Positions 41,366-51,265 of a stretch of 64,000 bases of DNA are shown piece by piece. The notes beneath the pieces were generated by a model. It was not told the DNA's origin. It saw only the letters and a program-made list of their open reading frames with translations, and made no database searches. The position numbers were made by a program, and so were the translations under genes. Numbering within the stretch: the stretch's first letter is position 1; each line of letters begins with the position of its first letter. The stretch spans positions 124,001-188,000 of the forward strand of contig NZ_FOEI01000005.1 in assembly GCF_900110615.1 (NCBI RefSeq), in the 5' to 3' direction. This stretch comes from Flavobacterium urocaniciphilum. Its GTDB lineage: Bacteria; Bacteroidota; Bacteroidia; Flavobacteriales; Flavobacteriaceae.

Positions 41366-43858
41366 ATGAATACAATAAATTACGGTATTGATTTAGGAAC
41401 AACAAATTCTGGTATTGCAAAATTTGAAAATGGCAAAGTAACCATTTTTAAAAACCCAATCGGATTTAAAGACACTACTCCATCTGTTGTTTCTTTCAAA
41501 AAAGGAAGATTACTTATTGGTGAAAAAGCTAGGGATTTATTAGCGACAGGAAGTGGTGAAATATTTACTTCTTTTAAAAGAAAAATGGGAACCGATGAAG
41601 TTTTTAATATTGAAAGCATAGAAGAACCATTAACTCCAATCGATTTATCTTCTTACGTATTAAAAGAAATATTAAGTTTTGAAACGAATAAAACGATTCA
41701 AACTTCTGTAATTACAATTCCTGCTTCTTTTGATACGATTCAATCAAATGCTACAAAAAAAGCAGGTTATTTAGCAGGTTTAAAAGAAGTTGTATTGTTA
41801 CAAGAACCTATTGCTGCTTGTTTAGCCTATTCTAATTTTCAGAATTTAGATTTAAATGAAAAGAAAAAATGGATTGTTTACGATTTTGGTGGTGGAACGT
41901 TTGATGTGGCTTTAATTGACATAAACGATTCAGAATTAAATATTATAGATCATCAAGGAAATAACTTTTTAGGTGGTGTTGATTTAGATTATTTAGTTAT
42001 TGAGAAAATATTTTGTCCGAAAATTGAAGAAGCATTAAATATTAATAATGTTTGGCACTCCTTAATTTCAAATGAGAATAGTGATTATAAAAAGTTATTC
42101 AATGAATTATTGTTTAAAGCCGAAGAAGCGAAAAAAACATTATCATTAAAAAACGACATTTCAATTGAAATTGATTTTGATCCACTTGATTTATATTTAG
42201 AATTCGATTTTACTAAATCGGAGTTTGAAAAAATTGTAGAATTAAAATTTAATGAATCGTTTCATTTATTAGAAAAGTTATTAGTTAAAAACAATCTAGA
42301 ATTTTCTGATATTGAAAGAATTATTTTAGTTGGTGGTACAACTTACATTCCTTACATCAAAGAAGAATTAAACCGTAGAACGAATGTATTAATTGACAAT
42401 AATATTGATCCTACAACCGCTATAATTGCAGGTGCCGCTTTTTATGCTGGAAATAAAATTAGTACCATAACTAAAACGGAATCGGAAGAAATTGTAACTG
42501 AAAATGAAGCAAAATCTTCAATTGAAGCCGATATTTATTATGAAAATTCCACTAAAGACAAAGAGGAATTAATTCAAATTTCTTGCTCTTCACTTTCAGA
42601 TGGTTTTTATAGAATTACTCGTCTTGATGGTGGTTTTGATACCGGAATAAATCCGTTTAATGCTAAAATTCAAGAATTTGTTCCGTTAATTGAAAATCAT
42701 AAAAATAGTTTCAAAATTCAATTATTTGATAGTGTAAAAAATAGCATTTATACTAACGAAAGCATTCAAATTACGAATGGTTTATACAATATCAACGGAC
42801 AACCTTTACCGAATGATATTGCCTTAGAAATTGATGATATTAGTGGAAAAACACAATTAGAACGCATCTTTAAAAAGAATGATTTATTACCCATTAAGAA
42901 AACACTTTACAAAACAGTTTCAAAGAGTATTTTAAAAAATTCTGATGACAAACTGATTATAAATGTTTTAGAAGGTGATGCTGGAAATTCTCCAGGAAGT
43001 AATCTAATTATTGGAAATATTGAAATTGGTGGCGAACAAATTGAAAATGACATCATTAAAGGAACTGATATCGAATTAAATTTTAAGATTTCTGAATCAA
43101 GAGATTTAATAATTGAACTATATATTGATTCGATTAATTTCGAATTGAAACAAGTATTTAATCCGCATCAAAGAAACTTTTCATTTCATAAATTCTCAAA
43201 TGATATTTCAGAATCAATTGCCGAAATCAACGAAATCATTGAAAGAGAACAATATGAAGAAAATTATGCGTTTTTAGCTCAATTGAATAATTTGAAAACT
43301 GATTTAATTAATATTCAAGAAGAAAGTGAAAAACTAGTTAACGACGTTTCTACTGATAATAAATACCGATTAGATGAATTAAAAAGAATTATCCTTCAAG
43401 ATTTAGATTTACTATTAAAACACCGTTATGTTTTTGATGAAATAACAAATTATAAAAACATAAAAAGTTTATTTAGCAATTATGAAGATAAGGCTAACGA
43501 ATTGCAAAAAAGTAGTATCAATAAGATATTTAATGAAGAAAAACACTTTTTAAATTCTAATAACAAATACATCATTAAAACTAAAGCGAAAGAGTTAGAA
43601 AATATTTTAGATGATATTTATTATAAACAAGATGATGCTGTTTATAGTTCATATTACTTTTTCAAATTTAAAGAAGAAAATGAGTATAAAGACAAAAACA
43701 AATTCAAACAGTTGATAAAACTTGGTGATAAAGCTGCTGAAAAGAACAACATTCAAGAACTTAGAGCACTTATTAATCAATTGTATAATTTATTAATTGT
43801 AAAACCTAAAACGAGAAGCGAAGAAGAAAACTTTGATGGAAATTTAGGATTGAAATAA
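41366..43858 (+). CDS. Unusual Hsp70 family protein with extended C-terminal region
   Basis: 830 residues. Actin-like ATPase domain 1-365 with YGIDLGTTNSG (phosphate 1), IVYDFGGGTFDVALID (phosphate 2) and ILVGGTTYIPYIKEEL (adenosine motif), all intact. The 465-residue C-terminal part lacks a recognisable DnaK substrate-binding beta sandwich (there is no LLLDVTPLSLG) and has beta-rich and then long coiled-coil helical stretches (about 615-830). This is not DnaK; HscC-like or a new subgroup. It is co-transcribed with the small GrpE-like gene and ends in a terminator. Confidence 0.85.
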   Translation: MNTINYGIDLGTTNSGIAKFENGKVTIFKNPIGFKDTTPSVVSFKKGRLLIGEKARDLLATGSGEIFTSFKRKMGTDEVFNIESIEEPLTPIDLSSYVLKEILSFETNKTIQTSVITIPASFDTIQSNATKKAGYLAGLKEVVLLQEPIAACLAYSNFQNLDLNEKKKWIVYDFGGGTFDVALIDINDSELNIIDHQGNNFLGGVDLDYLVIEKIFCPKIEEALNINNVWHSLISNENSDYKKLFNELLFKAEEAKKTLSLKNDISIEIDFDPLDLYLEFDFTKSEFEKIVELKFNESFHLLEKLLVKNNLEFSDIERIILVGGTTYIPYIKEELNRRTNVLIDNNIDPTTAIIAGAAFYAGNKISTITKTESEEIVTENEAKSSIEADIYYENSTKDKEELIQISCSSLSDGFYRITRLDGGFDTGINPFNAKIQEFVPLIENHKNSFKIQLFDSVKNSIYTNESIQITNGLYNINGQPLPNDIALEIDDISGKTQLERIFKKNDLLPIKKTLYKTVSKSILKNSDDKLIINVLEGDAGNSPGSNLIIGNIEIGGEQIENDIIKGTDIELNFKISESRDLIIELYIDSINFELKQVFNPHQRNFSFHKFSNDISESIAEINEIIEREQYEENYAFLAQLNNLKTDLINIQEESEKLVNDVSTDNKYRLDELKRIILQDLDLLLKHRYVFDEITNYKNIKSLFSNYEDKANELQKSSINKIFNEEKHFLNSNNKYIIKTKAKELENILDDIYYKQDDAVYSSYYFFKFKEENEYKDKNKFKQLIKLGDKAAEKNNIQELRALINQLYNLLIVKPKTRSEEENFDGNLGLK

Positions 43859-43900
43859 AAAAAAGCCTCATGAAAATGAGGCTTTTTTTATGCTAATTAT
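43857..43900. terminator. Terminator after the Hsp70 gene (copy B)
   Basis: aaagcctcat / atgaggcttt (43862-43871, 43876-43885) flanked by A- and T-runs, almost identical to 40167-40210. Confidence 0.88.
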
Positions 43901-43903
43901 AAT

Positions 43904-46555
43904 CTAATCTAAACTTAATGTGATTTGTCCATCATCATCCAATTCAATATTGAAATCTTGAATATCGTTAGAGATTTCATTGTCTTCAGAAACTTCTGCT
44001 TCAGGCTCATCTAAAACTTCTTCATATGGCAAAGGATCTAATAAATTAACTTGTTTAAGCTTTTCTGCCGTAAGTTGATTTCCTAATGCTTTTATTCCTT
44101 TAACTGCGATGAATTCTTCAAAATTAACCAACTGATTTTCTTTCTGAACACCTTTCACTTTAGCAAAAACAACTTCTGCCATTGGTCGCCAATCGGTTGA
44201 AACAATTTCTAATTGGGATTTCTCGTGTTCAGTAATGAAAATTTCTTCCTTATTTTCGTTTTCAATCAAGAATCGTTTTACAAAGTAACGTTCTTTTTCA
44301 CCATCGTAATAAATAGCAGAAATTGGTTTTTTAGGATGCCATTTTTCCATCACAATCATGTCTTCATCAAAATGAGTTGATAATTCTGGAATAATGGTTT
44401 TAATTTTCCCTGATTGATTTGCGATAAGTAATCTATCGTTTGGTTTAAATTCACCAAGTAACTCTCCTCTTCCATCTACATTTAAACGGTTCACCACCTC
44501 ATCAAACCAAATTTTTCTTGGTCGAAGTGTAGAAATACCTTTTTCTTTTAGTTCAATTTTCTTGATGGAATATTTCGTAACGGTATTTCCTTTACTTGCA
44601 CGACCTTTAATTGCAATTTCCGAAAAATCTTGATCCCATTTCAGTTTCTTAATACTTCCTACTTGACGTAATAAAACCGTTACTACCTCAGCTTCTCCAT
44701 TCGGATTGGCAGAAAAATACAAGACTTGCGAACCTGGTTTTTCCTGTGTTAAATCGTACACCTTATCTCTAGTTACTCCAGAAACATTGAAACGTTTGAT
44801 AAATGTCGAACCATTTTTACCATCACGATAAATCATATTGTAAATGGTACGTTTATCATTTTTATCGAAAACGGCAGCATGAATAATGTCTTTTCCAAAG
44901 AACTTTTTATCGTCAATTTTAGAAATCATCATTTTTCCATCTCGCATGAAAACAATAACATCATCAATATCTGAACATTCGCCTACATATTCGTCCTTTC
45001 TTAAGCCCATTCCTACGAAACCTTCTTCTCTATTTACATAGAATTTTTGGTTACGTAAAACTACTTTCGTTGCCTGAATATTGTCGAAATTTCTTAACTC
45101 TGTTAAACGTTCACGACCTTTTCCGTATTTCTCTTTTAATTTTACAAAGTAATCGATTGCAAAATCTATAATATTAGCCAAATGGTGTTTCACTTCTTCC
45201 ATTTCAGCTTCTAATTTTGCAATATTTTCATCCGCTTTATCCGAATCGAAACGTGTAATACGAATCATCGGAATTTGTGTTAATTTCTGTAAATCTTCGT
45301 CAATTATATCACGAATTAAAATCTTCTTAAACGGCTCGAAACTCTTATATAAATACTCGTAAAGTGATTCTCTATCGCCATACAATTTGAAGTCGATATA
45401 CATTTCTTCACGAATAAAGATCTTTTCTAAGTTTGCAAAATGCCATTTTGTTTCTAATTCTTCTAATTGAATTTCCAACTCACGTTTTAAGATGTTTACC
45501 GTTCGATTTGTTGAAATTTTCAACATATCTGAAACACCAATAAACAATGGCTTATTACAATTTTCGATAACACATCCTAACGGAGCAATAGACACTTCAC
45601 AATCGGTGAACGCATATAAAGCATCAATCATTTTATCAGGAGAAGTTCCTGGTTGTAAATGGATTAGAATTTCAACCTCAGCCGCTGTATTATCTTCAAT
45701 CTTTTTAATCTTGATTTTCCCTTTTTCATTAGCTTTTAAGATACTGTCAATCAATTTGGTTGTATCTGTAGAAAAAGGAATTTGTGTCACAACCAAGGTA
45801 TTCTTATCTAATGGAGCTATTTTCGCACGTACACGCACACGTCCGCCACGCATTCCATCATTATAATTGGATACATCCGCAATACCAGCTGTTGGAAAAT
45901 CTGGGAATAAAGTAAATGGTTTTCCTTTTAAAATTTTAACCGAAGCGTCAATTAACTCATTGAAATTATGAGGCAATAATTTGGTAGATAAACCTACGGC
46001 AATACCTTCACCACCTTGTGCTAACAATAATGGGAATTTTACGGGTAAATGAATAGGTTCGTTTTTACGACCATCATAACTCAGCTGCCATTCGGTAACT
46101 TTTGGTGAGAAAACTACATCACCAGCAAACTTACTCAAACGTGCTTCAATATAACGAGGCGCCGCAGCACCATCTCCTGTAAAAATATTTCCCCAGTTTC
46201 CTTGACAATCGATTAATAAATCTTTCTGACCGATATTTACCATCGCATCACCAATACTTGCATCTCCGTGAGGATGATACTGCATAGTGTGTCCGATAAT
46301 ATTCGCCACTTTATTATAACGACCATCGTCTAATTCTTTCATCGAGTGCATGATACGACGCTGAACTGGTTTAAAACCATCTTCAATAGCCGGAACTGCA
46401 CGCTCTAGAATTACATAAGAGGCGTAATCTAAAAACCAATCTTTATACATTCCTGTAACCTTAGTAATAGAATCGGAATGTTCCAATTGCTCTTGGTTTT
46501 CAGGTATAAAATCTTGACTTTCGTCTGGGTTTAAATTTTGATTTTCTTCGTTCAT
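43904..46555 (-). CDS. parC: DNA topoisomerase IV subunit A
   Basis: 883 residues. Winged-helix/tower domain with catalytic Y135 in AAPRYIEARL, and the QRRIMHSMKE and HPHGDASIGDAMV segments of the quinolone region. The C-terminal domain is degenerate (no GyrA box QRRGGKG), so topoisomerase IV, not gyrase. It works with ParE to unlink daughter chromosomes. A 39-bp gap with a heptanucleotide repeat separates it from parE upstream. Confidence 0.94.
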   Translation of the reverse strand: MNEENQNLNPDESQDFIPENQEQLEHSDSITKVTGMYKDWFLDYASYVILERAVPAIEDGFKPVQRRIMHSMKELDDGRYNKVANIIGHTMQYHPHGDASIGDAMVNIGQKDLLIDCQGNWGNIFTGDGAAAPRYIEARLSKFAGDVVFSPKVTEWQLSYDGRKNEPIHLPVKFPLLLAQGGEGIAVGLSTKLLPHNFNELIDASVKILKGKPFTLFPDFPTAGIADVSNYNDGMRGGRVRVRAKIAPLDKNTLVVTQIPFSTDTTKLIDSILKANEKGKIKIKKIEDNTAAEVEILIHLQPGTSPDKMIDALYAFTDCEVSIAPLGCVIENCNKPLFIGVSDMLKISTNRTVNILKRELEIQLEELETKWHFANLEKIFIREEMYIDFKLYGDRESLYEYLYKSFEPFKKILIRDIIDEDLQKLTQIPMIRITRFDSDKADENIAKLEAEMEEVKHHLANIIDFAIDYFVKLKEKYGKGRERLTELRNFDNIQATKVVLRNQKFYVNREEGFVGMGLRKDEYVGECSDIDDVIVFMRDGKMMISKIDDKKFFGKDIIHAAVFDKNDKRTIYNMIYRDGKNGSTFIKRFNVSGVTRDKVYDLTQEKPGSQVLYFSANPNGEAEVVTVLLRQVGSIKKLKWDQDFSEIAIKGRASKGNTVTKYSIKKIELKEKGISTLRPRKIWFDEVVNRLNVDGRGELLGEFKPNDRLLIANQSGKIKTIIPELSTHFDEDMIVMEKWHPKKPISAIYYDGEKERYFVKRFLIENENKEEIFITEHEKSQLEIVSTDWRPMAEVVFAKVKGVQKENQLVNFEEFIAVKGIKALGNQLTAEKLKQVNLLDPLPYEEVLDEPEAEVSEDNEISNDIQDFNIELDDDGQITLSLD

Positions 46556-46565
46556 ATTTTAATTG

Positions 46566-46593
46566 TCAGTTTTTAGGTTGACAGTTTTCAGTT
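46566..46593. repeat. Heptanucleotide repeat tract, 4 units, NNAGNTT
   Basis: tcagttt, ttaggtt, gacagtt, ttcagtt in register, between parE and parC, ending one base before the parE stop codon at 46595. Confidence 0.6.
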
Positions 46594-46594
46594 T

Positions 46595-48478
46595 TTAATT
46601 CGATCCCAAAAGTTCCTCAGCCGTATCCAACTCCACTTTCAAGTTATTGATGATAAACTCTTGTCGGTCTGGTGTGTTTTTACCCATATAGAATTCTAAT
46701 AGTTTTTCAATGGACATTAGTTTGTCTAACATAACAGGATCTAAACGAATATCTTGACCAATAAAATGTTTGAACTCATCTGGAGAAATCTCTCCCAATC
46801 CTTTGAATCGTGTGATTTCTGGCTTTGGTTTTAGTTTTTCAATTGCATTAATTCGTTCTTCATCAGAATAACAATAAATCGTTTCTTTCTTATTACGCAC
46901 ACGGAATAACGGTGTTTGTAAAATGTATAAATGACCTTCCTTGATTAATTCTGGGAAAAACTGCAAGAAAAACGTAATTAACAGTAATCGAATGTGCATA
47001 CCATCGACATCGGCATCGGTAGCAATAACGATATTGTTATATCTTAAGTTTTCGTAATCTTCTTCAATATCTAAAGCCGCTTGCAATAAGTTGAATTCTT
47101 CGTTTTCATATACGATTTTCTTCGTCATTCCGTAAGAATTCAAAGGTTTACCACGTAAAGAGAAAACCGCTTGTGTATTTACATCTCGAGATTTGGTAAT
47201 CGAACCCGAAGCCGAATCTCCCTCCGTAATAAAAAGCGTACTTTCTAAATATCTTGGGTTTTTTACATCTGTTAAATGCACACGACAATCGCGTAATTTT
47301 TTATTATGCAAACTTGCTTTTTTAGCACGTTCTTTCGCTAATTTACGAATACCAGACAATTCTTTACGCTCGCGTTCTGCTTGTAAAATTTTACGAAGCA
47401 ATAGATCAGCAATTTCTGGATTTTTATGTAAGAAGTTATCTAATTTCGTTTTGATAAAATCGTTTACGAACGTACGAACAGATGGTCCTTTTGGTCCCAT
47501 ATCTGTTGAACCTAACTTGGTTTTAGTTTGCGATTCAAAAACGGGTTCTTCTACACGAACCGCAATAGAAGCTACAATCGATTTACGAATATCTGAAGCT
47601 TCAAAGTTTTTATTGTAAAATTCTTTTAACGTACGCACCACACCTTCTCGGAAAGCACCTAAATGCGTTCCACCTTGCGTGGTGTTTTGTCCGTTTACGA
47701 AAGAATAGTATTCTTCAGAGTATTGTGATTTACTATGTGTTAACGCGATTTCAATATCTTCACCCTCCAAATGAATTACTGGATACACCATATCTTCTTC
47801 CAAAATATTGTCTTCCAATAAATCTTTTAATCCGTATTCTGAATAAAACTTATCGCCATTGTAATACAAGGTTAAGCCTCTATTCAAATACGTGTAATTA
47901 CGCAACATTTTCTCTACATACTCATTACGATATTTGTAGTTTTTAAAGATGCTTTCATCTGCAATAAAAGAAACTTTTGTACCACGACGTTTAGTAGTTT
48001 CTACAATTTCTTCTTCAGATGTTAACAATCCTGCTGAAAATTCTGCGGCTTTTTGTTGGTTATCTCGAACCGATTCAACACGGAAATAATTTGATAAGGC
48101 GTTTACCGCTTTCGTTCCGACTCCATTTAATCCGATAGATTTTTTAAATGCTTTCGAATCGTACTTACCACCGGTATTCATTTTTGAAACAACATCAACC
48201 ACTTTTCCTAACGGAATACCACGACCGTAATCGCGAACCGTTACTAATCGGTCTTTGATGGTTACTTCAATTGTTTTACCAGCACCCATAGCAAATTCAT
48301 CGATACAGTTATCGATAACCTCTTTTACTAGAATGTAAATACCATCATCTGGCGTAGAACCATCACCTAATTTTCCAATGTACATTCCCGGACGAATTCG
48401 GATATGTTCTTGCCAATCAAGCGAACGAATATTATCTTCGGTATATTGGGTTTGATTTAATTCTTCTAACATAGACAC
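46595..48478 (-). CDS. parE: DNA topoisomerase IV subunit B
   Basis: 627 residues. GHKL ATPase with [17 protein letters not shown] and [13 protein letters not shown], then TOPRIM with TEGDSASGS and the [13 protein letters not shown] acidic triad. The ASG (not AGG) in the EGD motif and lack of a gyrase-type insert fit ParE. ParE drives strand passage by ATP hydrolysis. Operon parE-parC. Confidence 0.94.
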   Translation of the reverse strand: MSMLEELNQTQYTEDNIRSLDWQEHIRIRPGMYIGKLGDGSTPDDGIYILVKEVIDNCIDEFAMGAGKTIEVTIKDRLVTVRDYGRGIPLGKVVDVVSKMNTGGKYDSKAFKKSIGLNGVGTKAVNALSNYFRVESVRDNQQKAAEFSAGLLTSEEEIVETTKRRGTKVSFIADESIFKNYKYRNEYVEKMLRNYTYLNRGLTLYYNGDKFYSEYGLKDLLEDNILEEDMVYPVIHLEGEDIEIALTHSKSQYSEEYYSFVNGQNTTQGGTHLGAFREGVVRTLKEFYNKNFEASDIRKSIVASIAVRVEEPVFESQTKTKLGSTDMGPKGPSVRTFVNDFIKTKLDNFLHKNPEIADLLLRKILQAERERKELSGIRKLAKERAKKASLHNKKLRDCRVHLTDVKNPRYLESTLFITEGDSASGSITKSRDVNTQAVFSLRGKPLNSYGMTKKIVYENEEFNLLQAALDIEEDYENLRYNNIVIATDADVDGMHIRLLLITFFLQFFPELIKEGHLYILQTPLFRVRNKKETIYCYSDEERINAIEKLKPKPEITRFKGLGEISPDEFKHFIGQDIRLDPVMLDKLMSIEKLLEFYMGKNTPDRQEFIINNLKVELDTAEELLGSN

Positions 48479-48557
48479 AAAAATGGATAATGTGCTAATA
48501 TAGTTGAATTGACCTAATTTTAAAAGCGGAATGCAAAGAAGTTTTGAACATTTTTTG

Positions 48558-48592
48558 GTGAATAGTGATTAGTGAAAAGTAATTAGTTTTTA
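48558..48592. repeat. Heptanucleotide repeat tract, 5 units, GTGAWTA
   Basis: gtgaata, gtgatta, gtgaaaa, gtaatta, gttttta in register. Same words as 3720-3747 in reverse complement. Confidence 0.7.
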
Positions 48593-48609
48593 CCAACAAA
48601 AAATGCTAT

Positions 48610-48637
48610 TTACCAATTACTATTCGTTTTTTACTAA
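48610..48637. repeat. Heptanucleotide repeat tract, 4 units, inverted to 48558
   Basis: ttaccaa, ttactat, tcgtttt, ttactaa in register. It is a rough reverse complement of the tract just upstream, so the pair could fold into a long hairpin. It runs into the stop codon at 48634. Confidence 0.65.
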
Positions 48638-49311
48638 TTAGCATAATGCCTAAAAATTCCAGTATCAGTTAAAGTATGTAAAGCCGCTTTTTGCCCTGCA
48701 GCTTTTAAGGCTTGATTAGCCCAAGAATTACAAGTATAAAACATCGAATAACTTCCTTTTGCTTCATAAAAAATATCGTTTTTTCCGTAAACGGCATCGG
48801 TATCTATTTTGATGATTTCGCCAGAATTAACTTCAAAAGATTCTTTAATAAAAGCAACTAAGTTTTCGTATTCTAAAGTAGATATTCTAATCTTCTTACA
48901 ATAGTTGTCTTCTTTCATTGATTTATAAAAAGTAGTATGTAAAGCACTTGTACTTAATCCAGAAGCTGCTTTTAGCGCCGTACTGACTTTCAAATCGGCC
49001 CAAGTTGGAGTTTCTAAATAAAAACCTCTATCACCCCAACCCATTGCTAAATATTTCACTGTTGAATCTTTAGCAATTGTATGTTCGAATTTTACATCTT
49101 TGGTCCAATCGCAAAATTCATTTTTAACCGGAACAACGATATCTGTATGTACTCCGTTGGAAAGAATAAAAATATCTACTTTAGGTTCATCTGTAGCAAA
49201 TTGATTGGTATTTACTGGAATATAGGACAACAACGTTACTAGTAAACCATATGACAATAAGGCTATTAAGAAAAAGCCAATGTATTTTAAAGTTTTAATT
49301 ACTATTCTCAT
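48634..49311 (-). CDS. DUF2459/TIGR02117 family membrane protein
   Basis: 225 residues with an N-terminal helix (10-30). SNGVHTDIVVPVK and MGWGDRGFYLETPTW are the family motifs, followed by SMFYTCNSWANQALKAAG, where cysteine and the early histidine could form an active site like that of a cysteine peptidase. Function not known. Start overlaps the stop of the upstream lipoprotein by 4 bp. Confidence 0.85.
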   Translation of the reverse strand: MRIVIKTLKYIGFFLIALLSYGLLVTLLSYIPVNTNQFATDEPKVDIFILSNGVHTDIVVPVKNEFCDWTKDVKFEHTIAKDSTVKYLAMGWGDRGFYLETPTWADLKVSTALKAASGLSTSALHTTFYKSMKEDNYCKKIRISTLEYENLVAFIKESFEVNSGEIIKIDTDAVYGKNDIFYEAKGSYSMFYTCNSWANQALKAAGQKAALHTLTDTGIFRHYAN

Positions 49312-49958
49312 ATTTTTGTATAAATCATTTCGTTTGTATATCCTTTTTTACGTAAAATTTTTCTAAAATCTGATTTTGTAGGTTTTACAATAACAGTAGT
49401 ATCATTATTAGAATATTTATATTCAAAATCGACTTTAATTTCTCTTTTCAATTTTTCAAAATCTTCTTTACTATCGATGGAGAATTTTCTAATTTGATTA
49501 TTTTCTTTCTTTAAAACATCAATATAAATTCTTCCTTCATCATTTGTATTCAAAATCAAAGCATCTTTATATAATTTTAAAATTTTATCTTTTATAAAGA
49601 TAGTATCTGAATATTGTTCTTTCCAAAATAACGAATCATTTTTAGAAATTAACTTTGTTTTTTCATTGGTTGTATTGTCAATCACGAAATTTTTCTGAAA
49701 AGTCAAATTTGGAAAGGAATCTTTTTCTTTGATTGAGATTTTCCAATCGCTAAACCATTTCTCAATGATTTTATCTTTTTCTATAGAAATTAAGGACGAA
49801 TCGATTGACCTATAATTTCCAAACCAATTTTCTGGTACATTTTGAATTTCTTCAACATCTACAGGTTGATTTTCACTAAACTCAACATAATTCTCCACTC
49901 TTCTACGACATGACATAAAGAGTAGTATTAAACCAAAGATTAAAACAGATTTTTTCAT
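49308..49958 (-). CDS. Hypothetical lipoprotein
   Basis: 216 residues. Lipoprotein signal MKKSVLIFGLILLFMSC (C17). The mature part is rich in charged beta-like strands (VPENWFGNYRSIDSSLISIEKDK), and ends with FRKILRKKGYTNEMIYTKI. Overlaps the DUF2459 gene by 4 bp, so one operon. No domain recognised. Confidence 0.7.
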   Translation of the reverse strand: MKKSVLIFGLILLFMSCRRRVENYVEFSENQPVDVEEIQNVPENWFGNYRSIDSSLISIEKDKIIEKWFSDWKISIKEKDSFPNLTFQKNFVIDNTTNEKTKLISKNDSLFWKEQYSDTIFIKDKILKLYKDALILNTNDEGRIYIDVLKKENNQIRKFSIDSKEDFEKLKREIKVDFEYKYSNNDTTVIVKPTKSDFRKILRKKGYTNEMIYTKI

Positions 49959-50000
49959 GGCTAAACGATTTTAAGAAGAACTTAACAAATGCTATGCCAC

Positions 50001-50036
50001 AAAAAAAAATCTGCTAAAACAAATTAGCAGATTTTA
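50001..50036 (-). terminator. Terminator of ychF
   Basis: aaaatctgctaa / ttagcagatttt (50007-50018, 50024-50035), with the T-run on the minus strand. Confidence 0.8.
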
Positions 50037-50044
50037 TATTTAAT

Positions 50045-50069
50045 AGATTGCTTCGTACCTCGCAATGAC
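50045..50069. repeat. Dispersed repeat (GTCATTnCGAGGnACGA), copy 2, inverted
   Basis: agattgcttcgtacctcgca and following bases, reverse complement of the copy at 35967-35992 at about 22 of 25 positions; it overlaps the last base of the ychF stop codon. Confidence 0.75.
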
Positions 50070-51163
50070 TATACGTTAAAACGGAAATGCATTACATCAC
50101 CATCTTTTACGATATACTCTTTACCTTCAACACGTAATTTTCCAGCTTCTTTTACTTTTGCTTCTGATCCAAAGTTTGAATAATCTTCAAAAGCAATAAC
50201 TTCTGCACGGATAAATCCTTTTTCGAAATCTGAGTGAATAACTCCAGCTGCTTGAGGTGCTGTATCACCAATTCCGATAGTCCAAGCTCTTACTTCTTTA
50301 ACTCCAGCTGTGAAATACGTTTGTAAGTTTAATAATTTATAAGCTGCACGAATTAAAACTGCTGAACCTGGTTCTGTTAATCCCATATCTTCTAAGAAAA
50401 CTTGACGTTCTTCGTAACTTTCTAATTCATTAATATCCGCTTCAGCACCAACTGAAAGTACAATAACCTCAGCATGCTCGTCTTTTACTAATTCGCGAAC
50501 TTGATCTACATATTTATTTCCGTTTACAGCAGAAGCTTCGTCAACATTACAAACATATAAAACTGGTTTTGCAGTAATTAATTGAAAAGCATCGTATAAA
50601 GCTTCTTCTTCATTACCATTAGGAACTACCGTTCTAGCTGATTTTCCTTGTAATAAAGCTTCTTTAATTCTATCTAAGATAGCTTTTTCAATTTTTGCTT
50701 CAGCATTACCTGTTTTAGCACCTTTATTCGCTTTTTCTAAACGTTTTTCAACTGTTTCTAAGTCTTTTAATTGTAATTCGATATCGATAGTTTCTTTATC
50801 ACGAATTGGGTTTACATTTCCATCAACGTGTACGATATTATCGTTATCAAAACAACGTAAAACGTGAATAATAGCGTTACATTCTCTAATATTTCCTAAG
50901 AATTGATTTCCTAAACCTTCACCTTTACTCGCACCTTTTACTAAACCTGCAATATCAACAATATCAACTGTTGCCATTTGAACACGCTCTGGTTTAACCA
51001 ATTCCTCTAATCTAGCGATTCTTGGATCTGGTACGTTTACTACTCCAATATTTGGTTCGATAGTACAAAACGGGAAGTTTGCACTTTGCGCTTTTGCGTT
51101 TGATAAACAATTAAATAATGTCGATTTTCCTACGTTTGGTAAGCCTACAATTCCTGCTTTCAT
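50069..51163 (-). CDS. ychF: Ribosome-binding ATPase YchF
   Basis: 364 residues. P-loop GLPNVGKS (7-14), DIVDIAGLVKGASKGEGLGNQFL as switch II, NVDEAS as the altered NKxD motif that gives ATP preference, and a C-terminal TGS domain (EVRAWTIGIGDTAPQAAGVIHSDFEKGFIRAEV). An Obg-family protein bound to ribosomes and linked to translation and stress. Upstream leader holds a GC-rich hairpin. Confidence 0.96.
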   Translation of the reverse strand: MKAGIVGLPNVGKSTLFNCLSNAKAQSANFPFCTIEPNIGVVNVPDPRIARLEELVKPERVQMATVDIVDIAGLVKGASKGEGLGNQFLGNIRECNAIIHVLRCFDNDNIVHVDGNVNPIRDKETIDIELQLKDLETVEKRLEKANKGAKTGNAEAKIEKAILDRIKEALLQGKSARTVVPNGNEEEALYDAFQLITAKPVLYVCNVDEASAVNGNKYVDQVRELVKDEHAEVIVLSVGAEADINELESYEERQVFLEDMGLTEPGSAVLIRAAYKLLNLQTYFTAGVKEVRAWTIGIGDTAPQAAGVIHSDFEKGFIRAEVIAFEDYSNFGSEAKVKEAGKLRVEGKEYIVKDGDVMHFRFNV

Positions 51164-51179
51164 ATTTTTGAGCCCTAAA

Positions 51180-51192
51180 TCCCCGAAGGGGA
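51180..51192. other. GC-rich hairpin in the ychF leader
   Basis: tccccgaagggga, 5-bp stem and 3-nt loop, about 17 bp upstream of the ychF ATG. Unusually GC-rich for this DNA. No T-run. Confidence 0.4.
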
Positions 51193-51265
51193 CTTTTCCA
51201 CGGGTTGTTTAAATTATTTTATATTTTTTAAAAGTAGTTTTTCAAAAAAACTTTTTACTTAAAAT

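Noticed and set aside
45492..47946. Plus-strand frames antisense to parC and parE
   Set aside because: They are shadows of strongly coding minus-strand genes with clear family motifs and show no domain of their own.
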